Both the position numbers and the translations under genes were made by a program. This document shows, piece after piece, positions 1 to 9,252 of a DNA stretch of 64,000 bases. Each line of letters opens with the position of its first letter. The stretch's first letter is position 1. Where the stretch lies: contig PENC01000001.1 in the NCBI GenBank assembly GCA_003674045.1, positions 1,178,001 to 1,242,000 of the forward strand. The letters are read 5' to 3'. The notes beneath the pieces were generated by a model. The model was not told the origin of the DNA. It ran no database searches and worked only from the letters and a program-made list of their open reading frames with translations. This stretch comes from Streptomyces griseocarneus (GTDB lineage: Bacteria > Actinomycetota > Actinomycetes > Streptomycetales > Streptomycetaceae).

Positions 1-2
1 TC

Positions 3-431
3 GCCTCGCTGAAGTGGTCGGACAGCAAGCTCTCCCGCGTCACCTTCAGCAACTGCAAGCTCATGGGCGCCCTGTTCGAGGAGGTGGCCCTGGACAACGT
101 GCTCTTCGAGAACTGCAAGTTCGACTACGCCACCTTCGACCGCCTCCGCGTCACCGGGCCGGTGATCTTCACCAAGTGCGTCCTGCGGGAGACGACGATC
201 CAGGCATCCGACCTCAGCCAGGTCACCTTCGAGGCTTGCGGCCTGCGGCTCACCGAGTTCGAAGGCGGCAAGTACCGCGACTGCGACCTGCGGGGCAACG
301 ACCTCACCACCCTGCGGGGCGTCGCCGCGCTCAAGAAGGTCATCGTCGACCGCGCCCAGGTCGCCCAGCTGGCCGAAGCGCTGGCCACCGAGCTGGATGT
401 CACCTACGGCGAAGACCTCGACGACAACTGA
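3..431 (+). CDS. Pentapeptide-repeat protein, 5' end cut by window edge
   Basis: The frame is open from the first full codon at position 3, so the true start lies outside the window. The visible 142 residues show pentapeptide-repeat periodicity, with a Phe or Leu every fifth residue in stretches such as FENCKFDYATF, FEACGLRLTEF and YRDCDLRGNDL. This predicts a right-handed quadrilateral beta-helix. The last 40 residues break the pattern and probably form a capping helix. Members of this family range from DNA mimics that protect gyrase to proteins of unknown role, and nothing here separates these options. Family assignment is secure; function is not known. Confidence 0.85.
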   Translation, partial: ASLKWSDSKLSRVTFSNCKLMGALFEEVALDNVLFENCKFDYATFDRLRVTGPVIFTKCVLRETTIQASDLSQVTFEACGLRLTEFEGGKYRDCDLRGNDLTTLRGVAALKKVIVDRAQVAQLAEALATELDVTYGEDLDDN

Positions 432-460
432 TCCCCGATCCCCGGATGAGAGGGACGGCC

Positions 461-1204
461 ATGGCAGTGGGCTTGGCGTTCGGCCGGAGCGGAATCCTGC
501 GGGAGCGGTGCGAGATCGGCTCCGTCCGGCTCGGTAGCGGTGAGACCGACTACGACGAGGGAGCTGTCGTTCCGGCCGATGACTGGCGGCCACTGAACCC
601 CCGGGAAGCCCAGTGGCTCCAAGCTGGGCCCGGTGCCCCCGACAGCACCCTGGTCGAACTGGTCCACCAGTACGTGTCGGCCGCCTGCGCGGAGAGGACA
701 CCGGCCCTCCACACGACAGCCGTCGGCCTCTACCCGTTCGCCGACCGCTGGCCCGCCGACTTCCTGGGCTGCCTCACGAACCCCGGGAACGCGCGCACCA
801 CCACCGAAGAGCCGGCCACCGGACGCCGCCTCGGCTTCCATATCGACAACTGGGACCGCCTCCCGTACGGGGCCCGGGGAGACGGCCGCCGACGGCTCTG
901 CCTGAACCTCGGCCCCGGAGCCCGCTGCCTCCTTCTCGGCGACCGGGACATCGAAGAGATCTACCGCCTCGTGCGCCCCGACCCGGAGCACCGCTACCCA
1001 CACACGGACGACGTGAGGCTCTACGTCGCCCAAGGCCGCCCGCTGCAGTGCCTGCGCATCCGCCTGGAGCCCGGCGACGGCTACATCGCCCCCACTGAAC
1101 TCCTGCCCCACGACGGTTCCACCCTGGGCGAGGAACAGCCCTCCACCGCGGCCTTCTGGCTCGGCCGGTGGCCGGGGCGGATCGTGGACGTACCCCCTCC
1201 TTGA
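461..1204 (+). CDS. Hypothetical protein, possible HxD oxygenase fold
   Basis: A 247-residue protein that I do not recognise. ATG at 461 follows a GAGAGGGA-type ribosome site, 29 bases after the pentapeptide gene stops. The frame is also open upstream, but that part overlaps the preceding gene. The middle carries LGFHIDNWD, with an HxD pair like that of cupin-type or Fe(II)/2OG oxygenases, and the C-terminal half has GDGYIAPTELLPHDGST, which supplies a later His. Spacing and the lack of a clear RxS make the oxygenase idea tentative. There is no signal peptide or membrane segment. It may be co-transcribed with the next gene. Confidence 0.6.
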   Translation: MAVGLAFGRSGILRERCEIGSVRLGSGETDYDEGAVVPADDWRPLNPREAQWLQAGPGAPDSTLVELVHQYVSAACAERTPALHTTAVGLYPFADRWPADFLGCLTNPGNARTTTEEPATGRRLGFHIDNWDRLPYGARGDGRRRLCLNLGPGARCLLLGDRDIEEIYRLVRPDPEHRYPHTDDVRLYVAQGRPLQCLRIRLEPGDGYIAPTELLPHDGSTLGEEQPSTAAFWLGRWPGRIVDVPPP

Positions 1205-1238
1205 TGGAGACGGGTGTTCCTTCCGGGCAGCTCACGGG

Positions 1239-1805
1239 ATGCTGACGGACATGATCGAGCGTGAGTTCGCGATCCGGGTGGTCCAGGAAGAACTGGACCG
1301 GAGGTACGAGGAGCGGCTGGGATGGCTGGTGGTGACCGAGGCCGAGGAACACGAACTCGTCTGGATCGTCTTCTACATGAGCGCGGAGTACGTGCGCACG
1401 GGCGACCCCCGTCATCTGCTGGGCGGCAACGGCCCGTACCTGGTGGACCGCCTCGACGGCAGTCTCCACTCGATCGGCGTGGTCTCCTGGAGCCAGGGCG
1501 CATGGGAGGAGGACTACCGGACCCGCATCCGGAAGATCCCCGCACGCACGGCGGTGGACGACCTGCACGACGAGGTCCGTCACGAAGCCGCGGACCGCGG
1601 CCGTATCAGGGCCATGTACCTGCTGCGGCGCCGCGTCGGCACGCTCACGCACGCGCAGGCCGCCGCCTACGTCACCGCATTGCAGTGCGGTGACGTGCCA
1701 CCGCAATTGACGGACATCGCCACCGAGCTCCTCGTCCCCGTCCTGAACCCCGTCCTCCGGGTACGGACCGTCCGGGGACCGTGGGACCCGGAGGGCGCTG
1801 TCTGA
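1239..1805 (+). CDS. YrhB/Imm35-like hypothetical protein
   Basis: A 188-residue soluble protein. The N-terminal part, with VVQEELDRRYEERLGW followed by GNGPYLVDRLDG, resembles the YrhB (immunity protein 35) domain found in many streptomycete proteins. The second half is helical and basic. The start could also be the second Met at 1251. The gene follows the 461-1204 gene after 34 bases on the same strand, so the two may form an operon. Some YrhB relatives are immunity proteins of polymorphic toxins, but no toxin gene is visible beside it. The role is therefore open. Confidence 0.65.
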   Translation: MLTDMIEREFAIRVVQEELDRRYEERLGWLVVTEAEEHELVWIVFYMSAEYVRTGDPRHLLGGNGPYLVDRLDGSLHSIGVVSWSQGAWEEDYRTRIRKIPARTAVDDLHDEVRHEAADRGRIRAMYLLRRRVGTLTHAQAAAYVTALQCGDVPPQLTDIATELLVPVLNPVLRVRTVRGPWDPEGAV

Positions 1806-1869
1806 CGGTGGCCCCGCTGTGAGCCTCGACGGGAAGCTGATCGCGACCGCAGGCCAGGGGCAGCGGGGT

Positions 1870-2150
1870 CACCCTGTTGCGGCTGACGGACCGCCTGTCG
1901 GCGGCGGGACGGCTTCCGGCCGGCGCGGCGCGCGCAGCACCGCTACAGCCACCACGAGCGCGGCGAGGACGAGGCACGCGCCGACCCGGAAGGCCAGCTG
2001 ATAGCCACCGGTCAGGGAAGCCGCCTGTGAAGCGCCCCCGGCGGAGAGCGAACGCGCGCGAGACGGCGAGCGTGCTGAGGGCGTCGCCCCCGACATCGGC
2101 GAGGTAGGACCCGTCGGCGGAGACCGTCCCCAGGACCCCCAGCCCGGGGC
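1870..2150 (-). pseudogene. Relic of the C-terminus of an MFS (DHA2-type) exporter
   Basis: Translation of the minus strand gives LTGGYQLAFRVGACLVLAAL followed by more hydrophobic residues and a basic end. This is the typical last transmembrane helix and tail of actinobacterial DHA2 exporters. The matching upstream piece, LADVGGDALSTLAVSRAFAL, lies in another frame, so a frameshift falls near 2060. No start or upstream helices remain. The relic is cut on its 5' side by repeat copy 1 at 2159. It is best read as a decaying gene fragment. The rest of the 1806-2541 gap holds two copies of the intergenic repeat and the fhuF-like promoter. Confidence 0.55.
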
Positions 2151-2158
2151 TCGGGGCC

Positions 2159-2248
2159 CGCGCCCACCGGGGTGCGTCTTGCGCTGCGTGCGGCTGCGGG
2201 TCCGCTGTGGCTGGTCGCGCAGTTCCCCGCGCCCCTGAAGGGGCGCGC
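2159..2248 (+). repeat. Intergenic repeat copy 1 (short form)
   Basis: Shares with the other copies the core GCGGCTGCGGGTCCGCTGTG, then the string TGGTCGCGCAGTTCCCCGCG and a closing CCCCTGAAGGGG. It also carries the 5' extension CCACCGGGGTGCGTCTTGCG, seen again only in copy 3. It abuts the MFS relic. The compact stem-forming design suggests a REP-like non-coding element. Confidence 0.75.
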
Positions 2249-2390
2249 CTGACCCACCGGTGGAGGGGGCGGGGCCGGAGGGTGGGGTTCTGAAACGACG
2301 GTGCATGGAGCACGGCACGCAACACTCATCAGCCGCACGCACCGCGTTTCAGGTTCCCAGCCCGGAGGCACCGCCCCCGGCCCACAGACA

Positions 2391-2450
2391 ACCCAGGGGC
2401 GCGGGGAACGGCGCGAGAAGCGACCACCGGCCCGCAGTCGCACACCGGCC
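2391..2450 (-). repeat. Intergenic repeat copy 7 (short form, inverted, diverged)
   Basis: On the minus strand it reads GACTGCGGGCCGGTGG, then GTTCCCCGCGCCCCTGGG, matching the core of the other short copies with more substitutions. It lies about 140 bases from copy 1 in opposite orientation, so the pair forms a large imperfect inverted arrangement around 2250-2390. Confidence 0.5.
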
Positions 2451-2541
2451 CCCGAGCCGCCCGGCGAGCAGCAACAGTCCGCCGAAGGCGATCACTGACG
2501 GCCCCCGTGCGTACCGCACGACACTTGCGCACCAGCGATCA

Positions 2542-2560
2542 TTAAGGTAAGCCTTACCTA
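2542..2560 (+). promoter_or_regulatory. Iron box (DmdR/IdeR operator) of the fhuF-like gene
   Basis: TTAAGGTAAGCCTTACCTA is a 19-base inverted repeat matching the actinobacterial iron-box pattern TTAGGTTAGGCTNACCTAA. It lies 36 bases before the GTG start at 2597. A divalent-metal-dependent repressor would block the gene when iron is plentiful. Confidence 0.85.
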
Positions 2561-2596
2561 TCTGGATCTGGTGTCGACCGTCTGCCGGGGGTCCTT

Positions 2597-3415
2597 GTGA
2601 CGACTGCCGTTGCCGTACCCGGGGTGGCGAGCCACGCCGACGTCCTGCGGGAGACCTACGCGGGGCTGGCGGAGGCGCTGCGTCCCCTCGTGCGTCTGGA
2701 GGCGGTGCCCCGGGTGGACGGTGAGCGGGTCACCGGAGAGAGGCTCGTCCAGGACGCCGCGCTGCGTGAGCGGCTCGTCGACGCGGCCGAGCGGCGGATC
2801 GCGGACACCCACGGGGTGACGCCCCGGCGCGACGTCGCGGCCATGGACGCGCTGCATCAGTACGTCTTCTACGCCACGGTGGCCATGAGCGGACCGTGGT
2901 TCCTGACGCACCGTGTGCCGTGGATCGGCCTCGACGGCCTTGCCCATGACGGGGCGTCGGCCGCACTGACCGTCGCCCCGTCCCACCTCCTCTGCCTGCC
3001 GGACGACCCGGCCGCCACCCTGCCCGGCGTCCGCGTGGTGGCGGACGAGGAGCGGCTGCGCGCGGCGCTGCGCGAGGCGGTGGCCGAGCATCTCGGGCCG
3101 GTTCTGGAGGCGTTCCGTCCGCTGCTGCGCCGGGGCACCAGGGCCGTGTGGGGCCTGGCGGCCGACGAGCTCACCGAGGGCATCTGGTACGTGGGCCGGG
3201 TCACCGGCCAGGAGCGCCGCGCCGTCGCGGCGGCCGACGTGCTCCTGCCCGGGGGCACCCCGCCCTTCGTGGGCGCCGCCGGCTTCCGCCCCTGCGGCGA
3301 CGCGGCCGCCGCGGGCGAGGGCGAGGCCACGCGGACCCGGATCAACTGCTGCCTGTGGTACACCGTCACCCCGCAGCAGCCCTGCTCCACCTGCCCGCGC
3401 CGCAACCGCGGCTAA
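2597..3415 (+). CDS. FhuF-like [2Fe-2S] ferric-siderophore reductase
   Basis: A 272-residue cytoplasmic protein whose C-terminus has Cys251-Cys252, then Cys263 and Cys266 (CC-x10-C-x2-C, seen as NCCLWYTVTPQQPCSTC). This is the unusual [2Fe-2S] ligand set of FhuF-type reductases. These enzymes reduce iron bound to imported hydroxamate siderophores so that it is released in the cytoplasm. GTG at 2597 is the first start after the iron box. The gene lies upstream of, and convergent with, the siderophore-binding lipoprotein gene; a bidirectional terminator at 3570 separates them. This supports a role in unloading the siderophore made by the operon downstream. Confidence 0.88.
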   Translation: MTTAVAVPGVASHADVLRETYAGLAEALRPLVRLEAVPRVDGERVTGERLVQDAALRERLVDAAERRIADTHGVTPRRDVAAMDALHQYVFYATVAMSGPWFLTHRVPWIGLDGLAHDGASAALTVAPSHLLCLPDDPAATLPGVRVVADEERLRAALREAVAEHLGPVLEAFRPLLRRGTRAVWGLAADELTEGIWYVGRVTGQERRAVAAADVLLPGGTPPFVGAAGFRPCGDAAAAGEGEATRTRINCCLWYTVTPQQPCSTCPRRNRG

Positions 3416-3443
3416 GCGCTCCGCTGGAAGTCCAGTACGTCAT

Positions 3444-3520
3444 CTGCGGGTACGTCGTGGCTGGTCGCGCCCACGCGGCGGAGCCGCACCATGTCACAGC
3501 CCCGCGCCCCTTCGGGGCGC
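3444..3520 (+). repeat. Intergenic repeat copy 2 (long form)
   Basis: Contains CTGCGGGTACGTCGTGGCTG, TCGCGCCCACGCGGCGGAGC, CGCAC and CCCCGCGCCCCTTCGGGGCG. The long form differs from the short form by an inserted inverted repeat, GCGGCGGAGCCGC. It lies in the 3' intergenic space between two convergent genes. Confidence 0.8.
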
Positions 3521-3569
3521 TGCCGAACCGCACCGGACTTCACCAAGCCCGCTTGGCCGGCGCATCAGA

Positions 3570-3603
3570 AAGGCCGGGCGCCCCCGAAGGGGCACCCGGC
3601 CTT
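3570..3603. terminator. Bidirectional hairpin between fhuF-like and lipoprotein genes
   Basis: Two 15-base arms, AAGGCCGGGCGCCCC and GGGGCACCCGGCCTT, pair with one wobble around a CGAA loop. It sits between convergent genes and carries A and T at its ends, so it can stop transcription from both sides. Confidence 0.85.
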
Positions 3604-3616
3604 CACCACGCCCTCG

Positions 3617-4627
3617 TCAGGCCTTCGCCGCGTCGACCCCGTACGTCTTGGCGACGTCGTCGAGGACCGCGTTCGCGCCGTAGACGCCCACGGCGAGCAT
3701 CCAGGTGGTGTCGTCCACCTCGTGGACCTGGCCCTTGAGCTGCTTCCACAGCGGGTTGGCCTCGAACTTCTCCTTGCTCTTCGCCGAGGCGCCCTTCGGG
3801 TCGGGATAGGCGGTGACGAAGATGTCGTCCGCGTCGACCTTCTTGATCTGCTCCTCGGAGATGTCGGCGTTGAAGCCGGTGCCCTTGGCGTCCTCGGGCT
3901 TGCCGAAGCCCAGGTCCTTCACGATGACGCCGATGTAGGTGTCCTCCTTGTACAGGCGCGTCGGCCCGTCCACGAAGCGCACGACCGACACCGAGGGGTT
4001 GGTGCCCTTCTTCTTGCGGACCTCGTCGCCGACCGCCTTCGCGCGCTTGTCGTAGGCGGCGACCTTCTCGTCGGCCTCCTTCTCCTTGCCGAGGGCCTTG
4101 CCGACGAGCTTGAGGTTGTCCTTCCAGGTGGCGCCGGTGTCCTCGGTGAAGACGGTGGGCGCGATGGCGGACAGCTGCTTGTACAGCTTCTCGTGGCGGA
4201 CCTTGGCCGAGAGGATCAGATCGGGCTTGAGCGCCATGATCTTCTCCAGGCTGGGCTCCTCCAGCGTCCCGACGGGCTTGGCCTTGCCCCCGTACGTGCG
4301 CGCGTCGTCGCCGAAGTAGGCGGGCAGCTTCTCGTCGGGGGAGGAGAACGTCGTGTAGCCGACGACGTTCGACTTGAGGGCCAGCGTGGCGTCGACGAAG
4401 GTCATGTCGAGCGCGACCACGCGCTGCGGCGCCTTCTTCATCTCCGTCTTGCCCATGGCGTGCTCGACGGTACGGGGGAACGCGGAGCCGACGGCCGCCG
4501 AGCCCTTGTCGTCCTTGTCACTCGTATCCTTGTCGGAACCTCCGCAGGCGGCGGTGGCGAGCAGGCCCGCGGTGACGGCGACGGCTCCGATCGTGCGGCT
4601 GAAACGGCTGAGCCAACGGGCTCTCAT
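3617..4627 (-). CDS. Siderophore-binding lipoprotein of an iron ABC importer
   Basis: A 336-residue substrate-binding protein with a lipoprotein signal ending LLATAAC, so Cys28 is the lipid anchor. The body fits the FecB/FepB class III binding fold: APQRVVALDMTFVDATLALK near the start of the first lobe, then SLEKIMALKPDLILSA and a closing WMLAVGVYGANAVLDD. It should capture the ferric siderophore at the membrane surface and hand it to the FecCD permeases encoded divergently from 4709. An iron box at 4662 lies in the shared promoter region. Its placement beside a NIS operon suggests it takes up the cognate siderophore, though related lipoproteins can bind several xenosiderophores. Confidence 0.9.
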   Translation of the reverse strand: MRARWLSRFSRTIGAVAVTAGLLATAACGGSDKDTSDKDDKGSAAVGSAFPRTVEHAMGKTEMKKAPQRVVALDMTFVDATLALKSNVVGYTTFSSPDEKLPAYFGDDARTYGGKAKPVGTLEEPSLEKIMALKPDLILSAKVRHEKLYKQLSAIAPTVFTEDTGATWKDNLKLVGKALGKEKEADEKVAAYDKRAKAVGDEVRKKKGTNPSVSVVRFVDGPTRLYKEDTYIGVIVKDLGFGKPEDAKGTGFNADISEEQIKKVDADDIFVTAYPDPKGASAKSKEKFEANPLWKQLKGQVHEVDDTTWMLAVGVYGANAVLDDVAKTYGVDAAKA

Positions 4628-4661
4628 CGGCAGGTCCCTTCTCTGTTCATATCACGCCTAA

Positions 4662-4680
4662 TAAGGATAGGTTCGCCTAA
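4662..4680. promoter_or_regulatory. Iron box in the divergent importer promoter
   Basis: TAAGGATAGGTTCGCCTAA matches about 14 of 19 positions of the iron-box consensus. It lies between the lipoprotein gene (minus) and the first permease gene (plus), 35 and 29 bases from their starts, so one operator may repress both. Confidence 0.75.
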
Positions 4681-4708
4681 GTTACCTGAAATTGCAGTGG
4701 AGGGGATC

Positions 4709-5767
4709 GTGATCGAAGCGCTACCTGCGCCGCCCGCAGGAAAGCCGCGGATACGGCAGGTCGCGTCCGAAAGAGCGAGAAAACAGCGGAGAGTGACGAT
4801 CCTTCTGGTCGGTCTACTGGCTCTCGCCGTGCTGTTGAGCATCTCCCTGGGCGCCGAGCCGCTCGGGCCGGGACGGATCTGGCACGGGCTGTGGCACAAC
4901 TCCGGCACGGAGGGTGACGTCATCGTCCGCTCGCTGCGCCTGCCCCGGACCGTGACCGCGCTGGTCGCCGGTCTCGCGCTGGGCGCCGCCGGGGCCCTGA
5001 TGCAGGGTCACACCCGCAACCCCATCGCCGACCCCGTGGTGCTCGGCATCAGCGCGGGCGCGGGCATGGGTGTGGTGGCCTCCCTCTTCCTCGTCGGCGT
5101 CAGCGGCCTGTACGGCTATGTGTGGTTCGGCTTCCTCGGCGCCGCGCTGGCCGGGAGCCTGGTGTACGCGGTGGGCGCGCTCACCCGCGGCGGGGCCACG
5201 CCCGTGACGCTCGCCCTGGCGGGGGCCGCCGCGCACGCCCTGTTCACCGCGCTCACGGCCGGGATGGTGCTCCTCGACCGGCAGGCCCTGGAGACGTACC
5301 GCTTCTGGACGGTCGGCTCGGTCAGCGGACAGCCGATCGGACTCACGCTCCAGGCGCTCCCCTTCATCGCCGTCGGCCTGGTGCTGGCCGCGCTGAACAC
5401 CCCCGGGCTGAACGCGCTCTCGCTCGGCGAGGACGTGGCCCGGACACTCGGCGTGCGCGTCGGGCTGAACCGGGCGCTGGGCATGGCGGCCATCACGCTG
5501 CTGACCGGCACGGCGGTGGCCGTGTGCGGGCCCATCGGCTTCGTCGGCCTCGTCGGCACGCACATCGCGCGGCACTTCTCCGGCCCCGACTACCGCTGGA
5601 TCACCGCCCAGGCGGCTCTGATCGGCGCGGTCCTCATGCTCCTGGCAGACACCCTCGGACGCCTGGTGGCGCGCCCGGGGGAGCTCCAGGTGGGCATCAT
5701 GCTGGCGCTCCTCGGCGCGCCGGTGTTCATCCAGCTCGTACGCCGCCGCCAGGCGGTGAGGATATGA
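4709..5767 (+). CDS. FecCD-family siderophore ABC permease 1
   Basis: A 352-residue, roughly ten-helix membrane protein. GTG at 4709 has a GGAGGGG ribosome site directly upstream; the frame is open much further back but that part is antisense to the lipoprotein gene. Family marks include LRLPRTVTALVAGLALGAAG, ARNPIADP-like HTRNPIADPVVLGI and GPIGFVGLVGTHIARHFSGP, the segment that contacts the ATPase. It pairs with permease 2, whose ATG overlaps this gene's TGA by four bases. Together they form the heterodimeric channel for the ferric siderophore. Control is by the iron box at 4662. Confidence 0.92.
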   Translation: MIEALPAPPAGKPRIRQVASERARKQRRVTILLVGLLALAVLLSISLGAEPLGPGRIWHGLWHNSGTEGDVIVRSLRLPRTVTALVAGLALGAAGALMQGHTRNPIADPVVLGISAGAGMGVVASLFLVGVSGLYGYVWFGFLGAALAGSLVYAVGALTRGGATPVTLALAGAAAHALFTALTAGMVLLDRQALETYRFWTVGSVSGQPIGLTLQALPFIAVGLVLAALNTPGLNALSLGEDVARTLGVRVGLNRALGMAAITLLTGTAVAVCGPIGFVGLVGTHIARHFSGPDYRWITAQAALIGAVLMLLADTLGRLVARPGELQVGIMLALLGAPVFIQLVRRRQAVRI

Positions 5768-6879
5768 GCACGGCACCCGCGTCCGGCGCGTCGAAGGCGC
5801 CGAAGGCGCCGACGGCAGCCGTTCCCGGCCGCCGCCCCCTGCGCGCCGGTCCCGTCTCCGGCGTCTGGCGGCCTCGTACGGTGGCGATCCCGCTGCTGAC
5901 GCTCGGCGTCCTGTTCCTCGGCGTGCTCGTCAACTGCGGCCGTGGCGACATCCACATCCCCGTCGGCCAGGTGGCCGAGGCTCTCTTCGGCGGCGGTGAC
6001 GAGGCCACCCGCATGGTGGTTACCGAGCTGCGGCTGCCCCGCTCGGTGACCGGCCTCCTCGTGGGCGCGTCCCTCGCGCTGGCCGGGGCGATCGTCCAGG
6101 GCCTGGCCCGCAACCCGCTGGCCAGCCCCGACATCCTGGGCATCACGGCGGGTTCGGGCGTGGGCGCGGTGACCGTCATCGTCTTCGGCGGCGCCTACGG
6201 CGGCGTCGGCGGCGCCGTGGCGGGCGTCGGCATCCCCGCCGCCGCCATGGCCGGCGGCCTCCTGGCCGCTGTGGCGGTCTACCTGCTGGCCGTACGCCGC
6301 GGCCTGTCGGGCTACCGCGTGCTGCTCGTGGGGGTGGGCGTCAACGCCTTCCTCACCAGCGTGCTGTCCTGGCTGCTCCTCAAGGCCGACATCGTCGACG
6401 CCGGGCGCGCGCTGCTGTGGCTCAACGGCAGCCTCAACGGCGCCTCGTGGGACACGATGCGGCCCGCCATGTGGACGCTGCTGGTGCTCATGCCCGTGGC
6501 CCTGCTGCTCTCCTTCCCCTTCGGCGCGCTCGTCTTCGGCGACGACACCGCCCGCGGGCTGGGCGTCCGGATGACCGCGACCCGGGCGGCGCTGCTGTGC
6601 ACGGCCGTGCTGCTCACCGCCGCCGCGACGGCCGCCGCGGGCCCGGTCACCTTCGTGGCGCTCGCCTGCCCGCAGCTCGCGGTCCGGCTGCTGCGCACGG
6701 GCACGCCGCCGCTGTTCGCGTCCGCGCTGATCGGCGCGGCGGTCACGGTCTGGGCCGACGTGCTCGGGCGCACCGCCTTCGGCACCCTCGAACTGCCCGT
6801 CGGCATCCTCACGGCCGCGCTGGGCGCCCCCTACCTGCTGTACTTGCTCATTCGGAGCGGAAGGGCCCGTACGTCATGA
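5764..6879 (+). CDS. FecCD-family siderophore ABC permease 2
   Basis: A 371-residue membrane protein with a 35-residue Ala/Pro-rich cytoplasmic leader before the first helix. LRLPRSVTGLLVGASLALAG and LARNPLASPDILGITAGSGV are classic FecCD segments. The C-terminal coupling region GPVTFVALACPQLAVRLL replaces the usual GxIxFVGLxxPHxxR, with Cys-Pro-Gln in place of xxPH. This variation is common in the second permease of such pairs. It starts inside the stop of permease 1 (ATGA) and its own stop is overlapped by the ATPase ATG, so the three are translationally coupled. Confidence 0.92.
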   Translation: MSTAPASGASKAPKAPTAAVPGRRPLRAGPVSGVWRPRTVAIPLLTLGVLFLGVLVNCGRGDIHIPVGQVAEALFGGGDEATRMVVTELRLPRSVTGLLVGASLALAGAIVQGLARNPLASPDILGITAGSGVGAVTVIVFGGAYGGVGGAVAGVGIPAAAMAGGLLAAVAVYLLAVRRGLSGYRVLLVGVGVNAFLTSVLSWLLLKADIVDAGRALLWLNGSLNGASWDTMRPAMWTLLVLMPVALLLSFPFGALVFGDDTARGLGVRMTATRAALLCTAVLLTAAATAAAGPVTFVALACPQLAVRLLRTGTPPLFASALIGAAVTVWADVLGRTAFGTLELPVGILTAALGAPYLLYLLIRSGRARTS

Positions 6880-7742
6880 CCGAGACCACCCGCATCCCGC
6901 CGACGAGCACGGTGCCCACGGCACCGGAGCGTCCCGTGGTCCGGCTGCGCGCGGAGGCCCTGACGCTCTCCTACGGCGACCGCCGGGTCGTGCACGAGCT
7001 CGACCTCGACATCCCGGACGGCACGGTCACGGCCGTCATCGGGCCGAACGGCTGTGGCAAGTCCACGCTCCTGCGGGCCTTCGGGCGGCTGCTGAAGCCC
7101 ACGAGCGGGAGCGTCCTGCTGGACGGGCGGCCCATCCACCGCATCCCCACGCGCGAGGTGGCCGAACGGGTGGGCCTTCTCCCGCAGTCGCCCGTGGCTC
7201 CTGAAGGACTCAGCGTCGCCGACCTGGTGGCGCGCGGGCGGCACCCGCACCAGAGCTGGTACCGGCGCTGGTCCTCGGACGACGAGGCCGCCGTCGAGCA
7301 GGCCCTGCGCGCCACGGGCACCTTCGACCTGGCGGAGCGCACGCTGGACGAGCTGTCCGGCGGCCAGCGGCAGCGCGCCTGGATCGCGATGACGCTGGCC
7401 CAGCAGACCGAACTGCTGCTGCTGGACGAGCCGACCAACCACCTGGACCTGGCCCACCAGATCGAGGTGCTGGACCTCGTCCGCGAGCTGCATCTGACGA
7501 CGGGCCGGACGGTCGTCGTGGTCCTGCACGATCTCTCGCTCGCGGCCCGGTACGCGGACCGGCTGGTGGCGATGAAACAGGGCCGGGTGGCGGCGCAGGG
7601 CACGCCCTCCGAGGTGCTCACCGAGGAGCTGGTGGAGGACGTCTTCGGGCTCCGCGCCCGGGTCCGCCACGACGAGGAGACGGGCGCGCCGCTGGTGATC
7701 CCGCTGAGTCGCCATGCGTCCAAGGCTGCTGACGGAGTGTGA
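6876..7742 (+). CDS. Siderophore ABC transporter ATPase (FecE/FepC type)
   Basis: A 288-residue ATPase that drives ferric-siderophore uptake. Walker A is GPNGCGKST at residues 56-64, followed by the signature LSGGQRQRAWIAM, Walker B LLLLDEPTNHLD and an H-loop VVVVLHDLSLAARYADR. Length and motifs fit the FepC subfamily closely. ATG at 6876 overlaps the permease stop by four bases. The next gene begins 154 bases later behind its own iron box, so the importer and the biosynthetic operon can be transcribed separately but answer to the same repressor. Confidence 0.93.
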   Translation: MTETTRIPPTSTVPTAPERPVVRLRAEALTLSYGDRRVVHELDLDIPDGTVTAVIGPNGCGKSTLLRAFGRLLKPTSGSVLLDGRPIHRIPTREVAERVGLLPQSPVAPEGLSVADLVARGRHPHQSWYRRWSSDDEAAVEQALRATGTFDLAERTLDELSGGQRQRAWIAMTLAQQTELLLLDEPTNHLDLAHQIEVLDLVRELHLTTGRTVVVVLHDLSLAARYADRLVAMKQGRVAAQGTPSEVLTEELVEDVFGLRARVRHDEETGAPLVIPLSRHASKAADGV

Positions 7743-7795
7743 GATGACGGGGGAAAAGGCAGGTCGGCGGCCGAAAAGCTTGCCTTGACGGGGTT

Positions 7796-7814
7796 TTAGG
7801 TTAGCCTTGCCTAA
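7796..7814 (+). promoter_or_regulatory. Iron box of the siderophore biosynthesis operon
   Basis: TTAGGTTAGCCTTGCCTAA matches the iron-box consensus almost perfectly and lies 82 bases before the first biosynthetic start at 7897. It is the best of the three boxes in the window, which suits tight repression of a costly pathway. Confidence 0.9.
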
Positions 7815-7896
7815 GTTGATGGGGGGTGAGGGTTTCAGCCCCCCACCGGCTCCGTTCTGCCTGCCCAGCTCCACTCGTGACCGGAAGGTCCCCACC

Positions 7897-9248
<1,352 letters not shown>

Positions 9249-9252
<4 letters not shown>

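Noticed and set aside
3491..4708. N-terminal extension of the first FecCD permease
   Set aside because: The frame is open but runs antisense through the lipoprotein gene and the iron box. The GTG at 4709 has a good ribosome site and a normal N-terminus.
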